A DNA stretch of 64,000 bases from Pedobacter psychrodurus (GCF_004331735.1 NZ_SJSO01000007.1:62001-126000); one strand, 5' to 3'; positions 42,466 to 51,802 are shown, counted from the first letter of the stretch. Notes: generated by a model not told the origin, from the letters alone. Program-made: numbers and translations.

Positions 42466-43380
42466 CTACAATTTACTCGGCAAGTGTATCTCAGCCAGCA
42501 TACACCTTGCGCTGCCACCACCATTTTTTTCGATGATATACAATGGTGCATAAATAATTCTGCTATATTGTTCAAGCGCTGCAATCTGCTCAGCATTTAA
42601 TGATAAATAAGCCTGCTCCGACATAACCAATAAGCTTTCGTTCTCTGCATTGGTAACCTGCAACATATTGCCCGCAAATTTATTCATCTGCTCCAAGCTG
42701 ATTTCGATGATTTCTTTACCAGCGCCTTTTAAACTGATGGTTACATTTAACTTTTCTTCAGGATTTTTAATAGAATCAAGGCAGATTACTGCAAAGCAGT
42801 CACCAATGCACATCATTACGTTAGTATGGTAAATCGGGAAATTCGTTTCATCAACCGCCTGGAATGCCACTGGTTCGTATCCGGTGAGCATGGAGAAATT
42901 GTTCAGCACTTCTTCATCGGTGCGCACACTTAAGCAGGCGTAAGCAATTTTATTGGTGCGATCTAACACCATGCTTCCTGTACCTTCTAAAAACGCATAT
43001 TGTTTTTCGTAAAAACTTAAATCAGTAATGTGATTAACTTCGAAATTTTCTCTCAGGCCATCCAGTATTTCTATCCGGCGTTCTAACCTGCGGTTTTCAG
43101 AAAACATCGGATAAAGATATACTGAGCCGTCTTCGTGAAAGGAAACCCAATTGTTCGGGAAAATAGAATCAGGCGTTTCAGGTTGTAAGGTGTCATCTAC
43201 TACCTTCACATCAACATTGTTTTTACGTAGTAAATCAACAAAGGCATCAAACTCTTTTAAAGCCGCTGTTTGTACATTGGTTTCAGTAGATGCATTTTGA
43301 AATTTGTTATTTCCCGCTGTTTGCTCGTTGAACTTAAAATCAACAGGGCGGATCATGAGGATGTGGTTGGTGGTCTGCAT
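42466..43380 (-). CDS. ctlX: Citrulline hydrolase (CtlX-type), amidinotransferase fold
   Basis: The 304-residue protein belongs to the guanidino-modifying (DDAH/amidinotransferase) superfamily. Visible parts are HILMIRPVDF, PDSIFPNNWVSFHEDG, LEGTGSMVLDR, a YHTNVMMCIG histidine segment and the catalytic Cys in SARCMLAE (C293). CtlX-like proteins hydrolyse citrulline to ornithine, CO2 and ammonia; DDAH-like activity is an alternative. The frame extends 7 Lys-rich residues to 43401, but those translate a repeat, so the ATG at 43380 is chosen. The arginine deiminase family gene lies just upstream on the same strand. Confidence 0.83.
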   Translation of the reverse strand: MQTTNHILMIRPVDFKFNEQTAGNNKFQNASTETNVQTAALKEFDAFVDLLRKNNVDVKVVDDTLQPETPDSIFPNNWVSFHEDGSVYLYPMFSENRRLERRIEILDGLRENFEVNHITDLSFYEKQYAFLEGTGSMVLDRTNKIAYACLSVRTDEEVLNNFSMLTGYEPVAFQAVDETNFPIYHTNVMMCIGDCFAVICLDSIKNPEEKLNVTISLKGAGKEIIEISLEQMNKFAGNMLQVTNAENESLLVMSEQAYLSLNAEQIAALEQYSRIIYAPLYIIEKNGGGSARCMLAEIHLPSKL

Positions 43381-43396
43381 TTTCTTCTTCTTATGC

Positions 43397-43489
43397 GTCA
43401 TCCTGAATTTATTTCAGGATCTTAATTAGGAGATCCTGAAATAAATTCAGGATCTTAATTAGGAGATCCTGAAATAAATTCAGGATGAC
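43397..43489. repeat. Tandem 33-bp palindromic repeat between deiminase and ctlX
   Basis: Two exact 33-bp units (43421-43453 and 43454-43486) each contain the palindrome ATCCTGAAATAAATTCAGGAT. The left edge GTCATCCTGAATTTATTTCA is the inverse complement of the right edge, so the whole block can fold into one long hairpin or several short ones. It fills the gap between two genes that would otherwise form an operon. Confidence 0.8.
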
Positions 43490-43499
43490 GGGTCACTAA

Positions 43500-44945
43500 T
43501 TACAAATTATCTCTTAAAATCGGCAGGCTCATACAATGGAAACCACCACGGGCACGCGATAATTCTGCCGAAGGCATTAAAATCAACGTATCGGTTATGG
43601 TTTCGGCATTTACTTTGCCGCTTTCTAAATCCTGGATTAAATCTTTAACATCCACCACATCAAAGCCAGCAGCTTTAAAAGCCTCTACTGTTTTATCGTT
43701 TCTATCATAACCTAAAACAACACCTTCTTTAATGGCTAAAAGGTTACAGGAATCCGTCCATTGTTCTCTCGAATCGTAAGGAAATTGATTATTTCCGCTG
43801 TAGATGATTTTTGTTGGTTCAGTGCTTTTTAAATCGTTTTGGCTAATATCATTTAATAAAGCTTCTACATGTTCAAAGTGTTTCGGTTCGCTCGGATTGG
43901 CTTTTGTAAACTGAATAGCAGTGGTCGCTTCAAGCTTTTCGGGCTCTTTTAAAAAGTTGATCGGCTCGTAAGGATTATATTTTGGTGAATGGGCAATCGA
44001 ATTTAAAATTACCCAGGTATCACGTTTAACCTGTGTAAAAACAGTGTCCAGGTGCATATAATCACGTTTGCTCGGTATTTTTACCACCGTAACTTTTTCT
44101 ACCACATCCTGATCGAACAATAACTTAATGGCTTCGTTGGCACCATGTTCTGATGTCCGTTCACTACAGCCAATTAATACGTGGTTGGGGCTCACCATCA
44201 TTACGTCGCCACCTTCTAAAGTGGTACTGAAAGCAGGTTCATCACCAGGGCGTAAAAAGTGCATGGTTACATCCGGAATTTCGAGGATGTTATTGCGATA
44301 GTCCTCAAACAAAGGGTGATTGAAGAAAATATAACGCATTAAAAGTGTTTCGCGCACCCGGGCTTTTTTTGCCGGTTTATTTAACAAGATATGGTTGTTA
44401 ATAGTGGTACCTACATCCCTGGTGAAAATTAAATTGGGGATTGGTGCAAAAATCATGGTATCGTTGGCCAATGTTCCGGAGATAAAAATCTCCGCCAATT
44501 GTTTTGGATCGGTATTGGTTAATTCTAACTGTACTTTATAGGTACAGCCTTCGATAGCACAAACTGCTGCTACCAGTTTTTTACGGATGGATTCGTTCTC
44601 CAACATTTCACTTAATAGGTTCTGAATCTCAATTACAGATTTAGAATTGTGAAAATCGGGGTGGTTGGGTTTATAAAAATTACGGTCTGATGCTTCAGAA
44701 TCTATTTCAGCCAATTTTCCTTTAATCTTTTCAGGATCAAGAAAATACATCAACAGTTTAATATAATAATCGTATTCGCCTTTACGGATGGTATCTAAAT
44801 GTACAATATCTTCGAAAAGCCAATCTTGTGCCTTAGAGGGTACTACTTTGCCTAATCCACTATCAGGACTATGTATTAATAATTTACGCAATCTGCCGAT
44901 TTCGGTGTTTACGCTCACTTTAAAATTTGGGTTCTGCTCGCTCAT
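43500..44945 (-). CDS. arcA: Arginine deiminase family protein
   Basis: The 481-residue protein has the deiminase fold. It opens VNTEIGRLRKLLIHSPD and shows IFTRDVGTTI, TLEGGDVMMV, MHLDTVFTQV (His, Asp) and the nucleophilic Cys near the C-terminus in GGFHCMSLP (C471). It converts arginine to citrulline and ammonia. It is longer than classical ArcA (about 410 residues) because of an extra N-terminal/insert part, and exact specificity is inferred. An open frame to 45125 would add 60 residues read from intergenic repeats, so the ATG at 44945 is used. The divergent gene is argS. Confidence 0.86.
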   Translation of the reverse strand: MSEQNPNFKVSVNTEIGRLRKLLIHSPDSGLGKVVPSKAQDWLFEDIVHLDTIRKGEYDYYIKLLMYFLDPEKIKGKLAEIDSEASDRNFYKPNHPDFHNSKSVIEIQNLLSEMLENESIRKKLVAAVCAIEGCTYKVQLELTNTDPKQLAEIFISGTLANDTMIFAPIPNLIFTRDVGTTINNHILLNKPAKKARVRETLLMRYIFFNHPLFEDYRNNILEIPDVTMHFLRPGDEPAFSTTLEGGDVMMVSPNHVLIGCSERTSEHGANEAIKLLFDQDVVEKVTVVKIPSKRDYMHLDTVFTQVKRDTWVILNSIAHSPKYNPYEPINFLKEPEKLEATTAIQFTKANPSEPKHFEHVEALLNDISQNDLKSTEPTKIIYSGNNQFPYDSREQWTDSCNLLAIKEGVVLGYDRNDKTVEAFKAAGFDVVDVKDLIQDLESGKVNAETITDTLILMPSAELSRARGGFHCMSLPILRDNL

Positions 44946-45083
44946 AAAAAAGTTAGTTATTGCAAATCTATTAGAATTTTTGAGAGTCCGAAAGTCCAGG
45001 GTCCGAAAGTCCGAAGATATAGTTTGAAAATAGGTGCTGGGAAAGTTAGAAGACCAATGAGGTTTATACTTACAGGGATTGCC

Positions 45084-45244
45084 TCTTCGGACATCGGTCT
45101 CCCGACTTCGGACTTTTTTATACACAGAACCAACCTCCTTAAACCTTAATAGCGGCAGCTCCCGATTTCTTCAATCAGGACTATAGCGAAAAGAAGGACT
45201 ATCGGGCCCCACTGGCACTACTTACCTTTCCAAACCCTTTAAAA
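45084..45244. repeat. Tandem duplicated intergenic element, copy 1
   Basis: The order is TCTCCCGACTTCGGACTTTT, ATACACAGAACCAACCTCCT, TTAATAGCGGCAGCTCCCGA, ACTATAGCGAAAAGAAGGAC, and TACCTTTCCAAACCCTTTAA. Copy 2 repeats it about 190 nt further on with roughly 90 percent identity by eye. The GGCAGCTCCCGAT...GGACTATAGCG part is the inverse of the half-elements in the 19.2 kb repeats. Confidence 0.72.
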
Positions 45245-45275
45245 ACGATGAAAGTTGAAATTTAAGATAAAAAAT

Positions 45276-45436
45276 CTTCGGACTTCGGTCTCCCGACTTC
45301 GGACTTTTTTATACACAGAACCAACCTCCTTTAAACCTTAATAGCGGCAGTTCCCGATTCCTTCAGTCGGGACTATAGCGAAAAGAAGGACTATCTGGAC
45401 CGATTTGCACTACAGTACCTTTCCAAACCCTTTAAA
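45276..45436. repeat. Tandem duplicated intergenic element, copy 2
   Basis: Same blocks as copy 1, with CAGTCGGGACTATAGCG in place of CAATCAGGACTATAGCG, which restores base pairing with CCCGATTCC. After it, 45440-45492 is a CCTTCCACCTTAAA-type degenerate tract that runs up to the argS promoter. Confidence 0.72.
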
Positions 45437-45499
45437 AGCTCGAAAACCTTCCACCTTAAACCTTCCACCTTAAACCTTTCACCTTCCACCTTTTTTACA

Positions 45500-45507
45500 T
45501 ATTTTTG
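45500..45507 (+). promoter_or_regulatory. -7 promoter element TATTTTTG directly before argS
   Basis: An exact TAnnTTTG match ends 4 nt before the argS ATG, predicting a start of transcription at or next to the A of the ATG. The -33 side lies in the CCTTCCACC tract and has no TTG. Confidence 0.45.
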
Positions 45508-45511
45508 GCCC

Positions 45512-47284
45512 ATGAATTTTATTATTGCCGAAACACAGAAAGCCATTTTTGAACTTTATAAGGAAGAAGTAGCCGAAGGTGTAATCAACATACAAGAAAC
45601 ACGTAAAGAATTTGAAGGACAGGCAACAATTGTTGTTTTTCCGATTACCAAAATTTCGAAGAAATCGCCAGAGCAAACTGCCACTGAAATTGGCGAATAT
45701 TTGGTTGCTAATGTAGCCGATATTATTAAATTTAATGTGGTTAAAGGCTTTTTAAACTTAAGCATTGCTGAAAGTTATTTCTTACAACAGTTTAATGAGG
45801 AAATTTTATCGCCCGATTTTGGTGTGTATGCACCAAACGGTAAAAAGGTAATGGTCGAATATTCTTCGCCAAATACCAATAAACCGCTTCACCTGGGGCA
45901 CGTGCGTAATAATTTATTGGGTTATTCGGTTTCTGAACTGCTTAAAGCTTACGGTTACGATGTGGTGAAGGTAAACCTGGTTAACGATCGTGGTATCCAC
46001 ATCTGTAAATCGATGCTGGCCTGGCAAAATTGGGGTAATGGCGAAACACCCGAAAGTACAGGCTTAAAGGGCGATCACTTGGTAGGAAAATACTACGTCA
46101 TTTTTGATAAAGAATATAAAAAAGAAATTGAAGCTTTAAAAGCCGAAGGACAAACAGAAGAAGAAGCCAAGAAAAATGCTCCATTGATCAAAGAAGCACA
46201 ACAAATGCTGTTGAAATGGGAGCAAGGCGATGAGGAAGTGGTTTCGCTGTGGAAAACCATGAACGAGTGGGTTTACGCTGGTTTTAACGTGACATATAAA
46301 AATCTTGGGGTTGATTTTGATAAATTTTATTACGAAAGTAATACCTATCTGTTAGGAAAAGGTACTGTTGATGAAGGTTTGGCCAAAGGTGTTTTCTTTA
46401 AAAAGGAAGATGGTTCGGTATGGATCGATTTAACTGCCGATGGTTTAGACCAAAAGCTGGTTTTGCGTGCTGATGGAACTTCGGTTTACATTACACAGGA
46501 TTTAGGTACTGCCGAAATGAAACACGACGATTTCAATATGGATGAGTCGATTTATGTGGTAGGGAATGAGCAGGATTACCACTTTAAAGTGTTGTTCCTG
46601 ATTTTAGAGAAACTGGGCAAAAGCTGGGCAAAAGGTTTATACCATTTATCGTACGGAATGGTTGATTTGCCAAATGGTAAGATGAAAAGCCGTGAAGGAA
46701 CAGTTGTTGATGCTGATGAGTTGATTGAAAGCATGGTAAGCACTGCCCGCGAGAAAACGGAAGAATTGGGTAAAACCAACGATTTTAGTGAAGAAGACAA
46801 GGAAGAGCTGTATAAAAATATAGGTTTAGGTGCCTTAAAATATTTCCTTTTAAAGGTTGAACCTAAAAAACGTTTATTATTCAATCCGGCTGAAAGTATC
46901 GATTTTCAGGGGAATACCGGACCGTTTATTCAGTATACGCATGCGCGGATTAAATCGCTGTTGACTAAGTCGGATTACAAGTTCGCAGTTGGCAGTGAGC
47001 AGTTTTCAGGAATATCGGATGTAGAATTGGAAATGATTCTGCAACTGGCGAAATACCCTGCAGAAATTGCCATTGCGGCTAAGGCTTACAGTCCGGCAAG
47101 TTTGGCCAACTATTTATACGAACTGGCTAAACTGTTCAACAAGTTTTACCATGAGGTACCGCCGATTGTAAAAACCGAAGAAGGTGAAACGAAACAGTTC
47201 CGATTAAACCTGAGCAAAAAAACGGCAGATATCATTCATGCCGGAATGCTGATTTTAGGGATTACTTCGCCGGAAAGAATGTAA
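45512..47284 (+). CDS. argS: Arginyl-tRNA synthetase
   Basis: The 590-residue class I synthetase has an N-terminal Arg-tRNA-synthetase add-1 domain (about 1-105) and the HIGH-type motif HLGH (127-130) in NTNKPLHLGHVRNN. The KMSKS-equivalent is in GKMKSREGT, and the DALR anticodon-binding domain is at the C-terminus (about 470-590). It charges tRNA-Arg. It is divergent from the arginine deiminase gene across 566 nt of repeats. The 3' side runs into a GATGGAAGAGGTAA-type degenerate tract (47284-47340) and no hairpin terminator is clear. Confidence 0.97.
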   Translation: MNFIIAETQKAIFELYKEEVAEGVINIQETRKEFEGQATIVVFPITKISKKSPEQTATEIGEYLVANVADIIKFNVVKGFLNLSIAESYFLQQFNEEILSPDFGVYAPNGKKVMVEYSSPNTNKPLHLGHVRNNLLGYSVSELLKAYGYDVVKVNLVNDRGIHICKSMLAWQNWGNGETPESTGLKGDHLVGKYYVIFDKEYKKEIEALKAEGQTEEEAKKNAPLIKEAQQMLLKWEQGDEEVVSLWKTMNEWVYAGFNVTYKNLGVDFDKFYYESNTYLLGKGTVDEGLAKGVFFKKEDGSVWIDLTADGLDQKLVLRADGTSVYITQDLGTAEMKHDDFNMDESIYVVGNEQDYHFKVLFLILEKLGKSWAKGLYHLSYGMVDLPNGKMKSREGTVVDADELIESMVSTAREKTEELGKTNDFSEEDKEELYKNIGLGALKYFLLKVEPKKRLLFNPAESIDFQGNTGPFIQYTHARIKSLLTKSDYKFAVGSEQFSGISDVELEMILQLAKYPAEIAIAAKAYSPASLANYLYELAKLFNKFYHEVPPIVKTEEGETKQFRLNLSKKTADIIHAGMLILGITSPERM

Positions 47285-47400
47285 GATGGCAGAGGTAAGA
47301 TGGGAGATGGAAGAGGTAAGATGGAAGAGGTAAGATGTAGTATTAAAAGTGAAATGATAGATATGCTCTTGAAATCCTATCATCTTAATAATCCTGGCTC

Positions 47401-48165
47401 ATGATGTACGAACTGGTTTTACTTTGTCTGGTGGCTTTTGCTGCCGGATTTATAGATGCTATTGTAGGTGGCGGTGGTTTATTACAAACTCCCGCCATTT
47501 TACTTATTTTACCACATTACCCCGTGGCCACGCTTTTAGGGACTACCAAAATCCCATCAATGGCAGGTACAACGTTAGCCGCTTTCAAATATTCGAAACA
47601 GGTTCGTTTTAACTATAAGGTACTTGCTGCCTGTGTGCTTACTGCATTCTTTGCTGCATTGCTGGGTGCATTTTTGGTAAGTAGGATAGATAATTCGGTC
47701 ATTAAACCTGTAATCCTCGTTGTACTGATTTTAGTTGCACTTTATACCTATTTTAATAAACAATTTGGTATCCACCAGGAGAAAGACCATTCGCTTAAAC
47801 AACAGGTTTTAATGGCTGGTTTATTTGGGATATTGATTGGTTTTTATGATGGTTTAATCGGACCAGGCACTGGTTCTTTTCTGATTTTGGTTTTTATTGC
47901 CGTTCTGGGTTTCGATTTTATAGGGGCCAGCGCACATGCCAAAATTGTAAATATGGCCACTAATCTGGCGGCCATTATCTATTTCAGTTCTACCGGGCAT
48001 ATCCTGTTTCAATACGCCATACCGATGGCGCTGTTTAACCTAACCGGTGCTTTCTTCGGTACAAAACTGGCCTTACTTAAAGGAAATAAATTTGTCCGTG
48101 TGTTTTTTCTGATCGTTGTTTTCGGAACAATTTTAAGATTTGCTTATGATGCGTTATTAAAATAA
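47401..48165 (+). CDS. TauE/SafE (TSUP) family membrane permease
   Basis: The 254-residue protein has about eight hydrophobic segments and the two TSUP repeats. Each half carries a glycine-rich GFIDAIVGGGGLLQTPAIL-like or GFYDGLIGPGTGSFLIL motif. Relatives export sulfite, sulfoacetate or other organosulfur anions. The substrate is not evident and no sulfur genes adjoin it. Two consecutive ATG codons start the frame. The next gene follows after 26 nt, so co-transcription with the large surface protein is possible though not functionally obvious. Confidence 0.87.
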   Translation: MMYELVLLCLVAFAAGFIDAIVGGGGLLQTPAILLILPHYPVATLLGTTKIPSMAGTTLAAFKYSKQVRFNYKVLAACVLTAFFAALLGAFLVSRIDNSVIKPVILVVLILVALYTYFNKQFGIHQEKDHSLKQQVLMAGLFGILIGFYDGLIGPGTGSFLILVFIAVLGFDFIGASAHAKIVNMATNLAAIIYFSSTGHILFQYAIPMALFNLTGAFFGTKLALLKGNKFVRVFFLIVVFGTILRFAYDALLK

Positions 48166-48191
48166 GATAATCTTAGTAGATTTGTTTATCT

Positions 48192-51100
48192 ATGATTAGA
48201 TTAACGTTTAATTTTATTCTCGCTTCTTTTTTACTTGCGATTTTAATTCTTTTTTCTTTAGACACTCGTGGAGAGGTTTTTATTGTAACTTCAAACGCAG
48301 ATGCTGGTTCGGGAACTTTAAGAGATGCATTAATCAAAGCGGCTGCAAATGGCAGTGCCGATAAAGATTTTATTCATTTTAATTTAGCAGATCAAAGTGA
48401 AAGCGGAAGAACCATAACCTTGTTAAGTCAATTGCCTGATGTTTCTTCGAATCTGGATATCGATGGATCGACACAATCGGGTAATTTTTTTGGTGTAAGT
48501 ACAGCTAAAGTGCAAATAAAAATGTCATTTTCGTATTTAACTACTTACTATGGATTAACATTGATAAATGTTAATGATGTAGGTATTTATGGCATATACA
48601 TCATAAATTTATTACCAACCACTGCGCCAGGAAGATGGGAACAACGGCAAGGGATATGTTTAAGACAGGCAAAAAATATAAAAGTTGGGGCGGCCGGAAA
48701 AGGGAATGTAATTTGTGGCTTTACACATGAAATTGGTGTTAATGTTCATTTAACTGGTGGACAAATTCAGTATTATTCTGAAAATTTAACAGTTCAGGCC
48801 AATATTATTGGTTTTGAATCTGATGGTGTGACATTGCCGATGTCTTTTTCTGGAGCTCAATCGATGTATTATATATATGGACTAGTAGATATTGGCGGAA
48901 CTAGTCCTGCAGAAGGAAATGTATTTGCAAAAGGTATCAATTTCTCCCAGAGCAATTACAATTCAAATAATGACCCATTATATTCTACTCCGGCAACGAT
49001 AAAGATTAGAAATAATAAAATTGGTACAAATTTTACTGGAGATATTGCAACGCCATTGTCATCAGGTTTTAGTGTGTTAACAAGCAACCCTAATGGTAAA
49101 AATACAATAAGTATAGAAGATAATGTCATTTCTAGCGAAGGATATGCAATTAACCTTTTAAATAACGGGATGCCCGTAAGTATCAAAAGGAATTTTATTG
49201 GCATTGACAAGAGCCTAACCAAGCGATTGCGAGCTTCAACAGGTGTTTTTGTTTACTATTCGGATGGTGTAGTTATTGGTGGGCAAGACCCGGCAGACGC
49301 AAATTACATCGCCTATTGCAAGCCGGTAAATGTTTGGCCCTATTCAACTGTTTCAGTGAATAAGAATAGCTTTTTCTGTACAGTTGGTGCATATCCAATG
49401 ATATTTACAAATAGCTCTCGTACAATTCCAGTGGTAAATATTCAAAATTTCACCGCAAATGCTGTATCTGGTACGGCTACACCAAACTCAACAATAGAAC
49501 TTTTTTACAGCGACTTGTGTAGAACATGTTCTCCGGAAACCTATTTTGCCAGTACCACGGCTGATGCCAATGGCAACTGGAACTATAATGGTAATATTTT
49601 AAGATCGGTAATTGCTTCTGCAACATTAAATGGCTCCACATCAGAATTTACCCGAACCAGGGTTGATGTTTCTGGGGTTAAGATTATTCATGCATGTTCT
49701 AATATGGGCTCAATTACAGGTGTGTTGCCATTAAGTGCTGCTAATGTAGAGTGGTTAGATATTAATGGAAATGTAGTGGGTAGGGAGAAAGACCTTTTAA
49801 ATGTGCCAATTGGTACTTATCGGTTAAAAGCAGTTAATGGAGATTGTAGTGAAGTAACACCATGGTTTGAAATTAAAAAAGGATTGATAACAAATGCCAC
49901 AAATGTTCAGATACTAAATCCAGCTTGTGGTACTGGTGGCAACATTAGAGGTTTACAGGTTGTAAATAATACCTCATCACCTGCAGTTTACAGCTGGAAA
50001 AATGAATTGGGTACCGAAGTAGCTACAACATTAAATTTAACAAATGTTACGCCCGGAAGATATACCTTAACAATATCCACATTGGATAACAGTTGTACAG
50101 AGACTTATGGGCCGGTTAACTTAACATCTAGCTCCGGACCAAGCGTTAGCCTGCTTTCCTTATCTATAACGCCAGCTAATTGTGGTACAAATTCTGGAGG
50201 TATTACGGGAATAATGGCAACTGGAAGCGGCACTTTAACCTATAAATGGAAAAACGAAAACAATGTGCAGGTTGCAAGCATTAAGGATTTGGTAAATCAG
50301 CCGCCCGGCAAATACACTTTAGAAGTTAGAGACCAATCCAGTTGCGGAGCGATAATTACACAGGTCATTACCATTCCGGATGCCAACGCCATTACCATTA
50401 ATGATAGCCAGAAACAAGTTTTCAATCCTACTTGTTCGGGTAATAATGGAAGTATAAAAGGTTTGCTAATAACTGGAGCTAATTCCTTTACCTGGAAAAA
50501 TATTGGTGGTCAAGTAGTTGGTAGTCAGCTGGATTTAGAAGGGGTGCCTTCCGGAAGTTACCAGTTAACAGCTTCAAATCAGTCATGTAATAAAACTTAT
50601 GGTCTTACCTTAGTTACACAGCCAAATTTGATCGATGCTAGGGGCATTACAAAGATAATTACCGATGCCTCTTGTGGATTAAACAATGGAAAAATCATAA
50701 TTACGATGCAAAATACAAGCCATCTGCCAAAAAGTTATAGATGGGAAGACAAATCAGGTAAGACCGTTGGGGGGAATACAGCTGTACTTGAGAACGTAGA
50801 CGCTGGAGATTATAGTGTTTATGGAATAGATGATTATGGTTGCGAAATATATCTGATTACTTACAGCGTTAATAGACAAGCTGAACTTGCTTTAGTAAAT
50901 AGCAATGTTCGTATTGCAGATGATAATTGTAATCAAGGATTGGGAAGTATTACCGGAATGCAAATTAGTGGTGGCCTTGCACCTTATAGCTATAAATGGA
51001 CTAATGACGCTGGTATTCAGGTTGGCAATAATTTAGACATATACAATTTACCCAAAGGCAATTATAAACTGGAAGCTACTGATGCTTTAAATTGCTCGCC

Positions 51101-51653
51101 ATTGATTTCGAATTTTGTGGTTGATAATCTTACCAGCCAAATTACAGCACCAACTGTTACACCAATTCAACTTTGTTCACCGGGCGAAGCAACTTTGCGG
51201 GCAAGTGGATCGACAAAAGCCACCAGCTATGCCCTTTATGAAAGTGAAGAGGCTTCATTTCCTATAGACGTTTCTGTTAGCGGGATTTTTAAAGTTAATG
51301 TCAGAGGTGATAAAAATTACTTTATTGCTCAACGTATCGGCGATTGCGAAAGTAGAAAAATGGAAGTGAAAATTACAGTTGGCTTATCAGGATTGACTGT
51401 AGCAAATTCGATTTCACCTAACAACGATGGTATTAATGATATTTGGAATTTAAAGGGTATTGAAAATTATCCAAAGGCACACATTCAATTTTTTAATAGA
51501 GTAGGAAATAAGGTTTATGAATCTGTGGGATATACCATGCCGTTTGATGGAACGATTAAGGGTTCTAGACTTCCAGTAGGTGTATATTACTATATCATAA
51601 AATTAAGTCAAGCGTGTGAAATAGTTACAGGATCGATAACTTTATTATATTAA
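48192..51653 (+). CDS. Large surface protein with T9SS type B (CHU_C) sorting domain
   Basis: The 1153-residue protein has an N-terminal signal/hydrophobic segment. A beta-helix-like region opens with VTSNADAGSGTLRDALIKAA (about 28-460). About six modules of roughly 70-85 residues follow (about 495-975), each with a Cys, a G-x-I-x-G strand, YxWKN/YKWTN and PxGxYxL, as in SprB/Ig-like repeats. The C-terminal CHU_C domain (about 1071-1153; ISPNNDGINDIWNLKGIENY, FNRVGNKVYES, GVYYYIIKL) directs type IX secretion to the cell surface. It is probably an adhesin or gliding-type surface filament component. It is AT-rich but has clean codon use. Confidence 0.88.
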   Translation: MIRLTFNFILASFLLAILILFSLDTRGEVFIVTSNADAGSGTLRDALIKAAANGSADKDFIHFNLADQSESGRTITLLSQLPDVSSNLDIDGSTQSGNFFGVSTAKVQIKMSFSYLTTYYGLTLINVNDVGIYGIYIINLLPTTAPGRWEQRQGICLRQAKNIKVGAAGKGNVICGFTHEIGVNVHLTGGQIQYYSENLTVQANIIGFESDGVTLPMSFSGAQSMYYIYGLVDIGGTSPAEGNVFAKGINFSQSNYNSNNDPLYSTPATIKIRNNKIGTNFTGDIATPLSSGFSVLTSNPNGKNTISIEDNVISSEGYAINLLNNGMPVSIKRNFIGIDKSLTKRLRASTGVFVYYSDGVVIGGQDPADANYIAYCKPVNVWPYSTVSVNKNSFFCTVGAYPMIFTNSSRTIPVVNIQNFTANAVSGTATPNSTIELFYSDLCRTCSPETYFASTTADANGNWNYNGNILRSVIASATLNGSTSEFTRTRVDVSGVKIIHACSNMGSITGVLPLSAANVEWLDINGNVVGREKDLLNVPIGTYRLKAVNGDCSEVTPWFEIKKGLITNATNVQILNPACGTGGNIRGLQVVNNTSSPAVYSWKNELGTEVATTLNLTNVTPGRYTLTISTLDNSCTETYGPVNLTSSSGPSVSLLSLSITPANCGTNSGGITGIMATGSGTLTYKWKNENNVQVASIKDLVNQPPGKYTLEVRDQSSCGAIITQVITIPDANAITINDSQKQVFNPTCSGNNGSIKGLLITGANSFTWKNIGGQVVGSQLDLEGVPSGSYQLTASNQSCNKTYGLTLVTQPNLIDARGITKIITDASCGLNNGKIIITMQNTSHLPKSYRWEDKSGKTVGGNTAVLENVDAGDYSVYGIDDYGCEIYLITYSVNRQAELALVNSNVRIADDNCNQGLGSITGMQISGGLAPYSYKWTNDAGIQVGNNLDIYNLPKGNYKLEATDALNCSPLISNFVVDNLTSQITAPTVTPIQLCSPGEATLRASGSTKATSYALYESEEASFPIDVSVSGIFKVNVRGDKNYFIAQRIGDCESRKMEVKITVGLSGLTVANSISPNNDGINDIWNLKGIENYPKAHIQFFNRVGNKVYESVGYTMPFDGTIKGSRLPVGVYYYIIKLSQACEIVTGSITLLY

Positions 51654-51735
51654 TATTTACTTGGTAAGCAAAAAAATAAATGCTACATCTTTATTTGGTG
51701 AATTGGCCCAATATGTAATGTAAAAAAGGATTGAC

Positions 51736-51776
51736 AAAAAAGCATCGCTAGTTTAATCCAGTGATGCTTTTTCTTT
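51736..51776. terminator. Bidirectional terminator between convergent genes
   Basis: AAAAAGCATCGCT pairs with AGTGATGCTTTTT (one G-T pair) around a 10-nt loop with T-rich flanks on both strands. It separates the T9SS-substrate gene from the minus-strand AI-2E family gene. Confidence 0.82.
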
Positions 51777-51802
51777 TCTATTTAAAGACTTTGGACTACG
51801 GA

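Noticed and set aside
43400..43490. CRISPR array
   Set aside because: The two 33-bp units are directly adjacent with no unique spacers and are themselves palindromic; no cas genes are near.
44946..45125. 60-residue N-terminal extension of the deiminase
   Set aside because: It is translated from the duplicated intergenic element and degenerate GTCCGAAAGTCC tract; the family start is at 44945.
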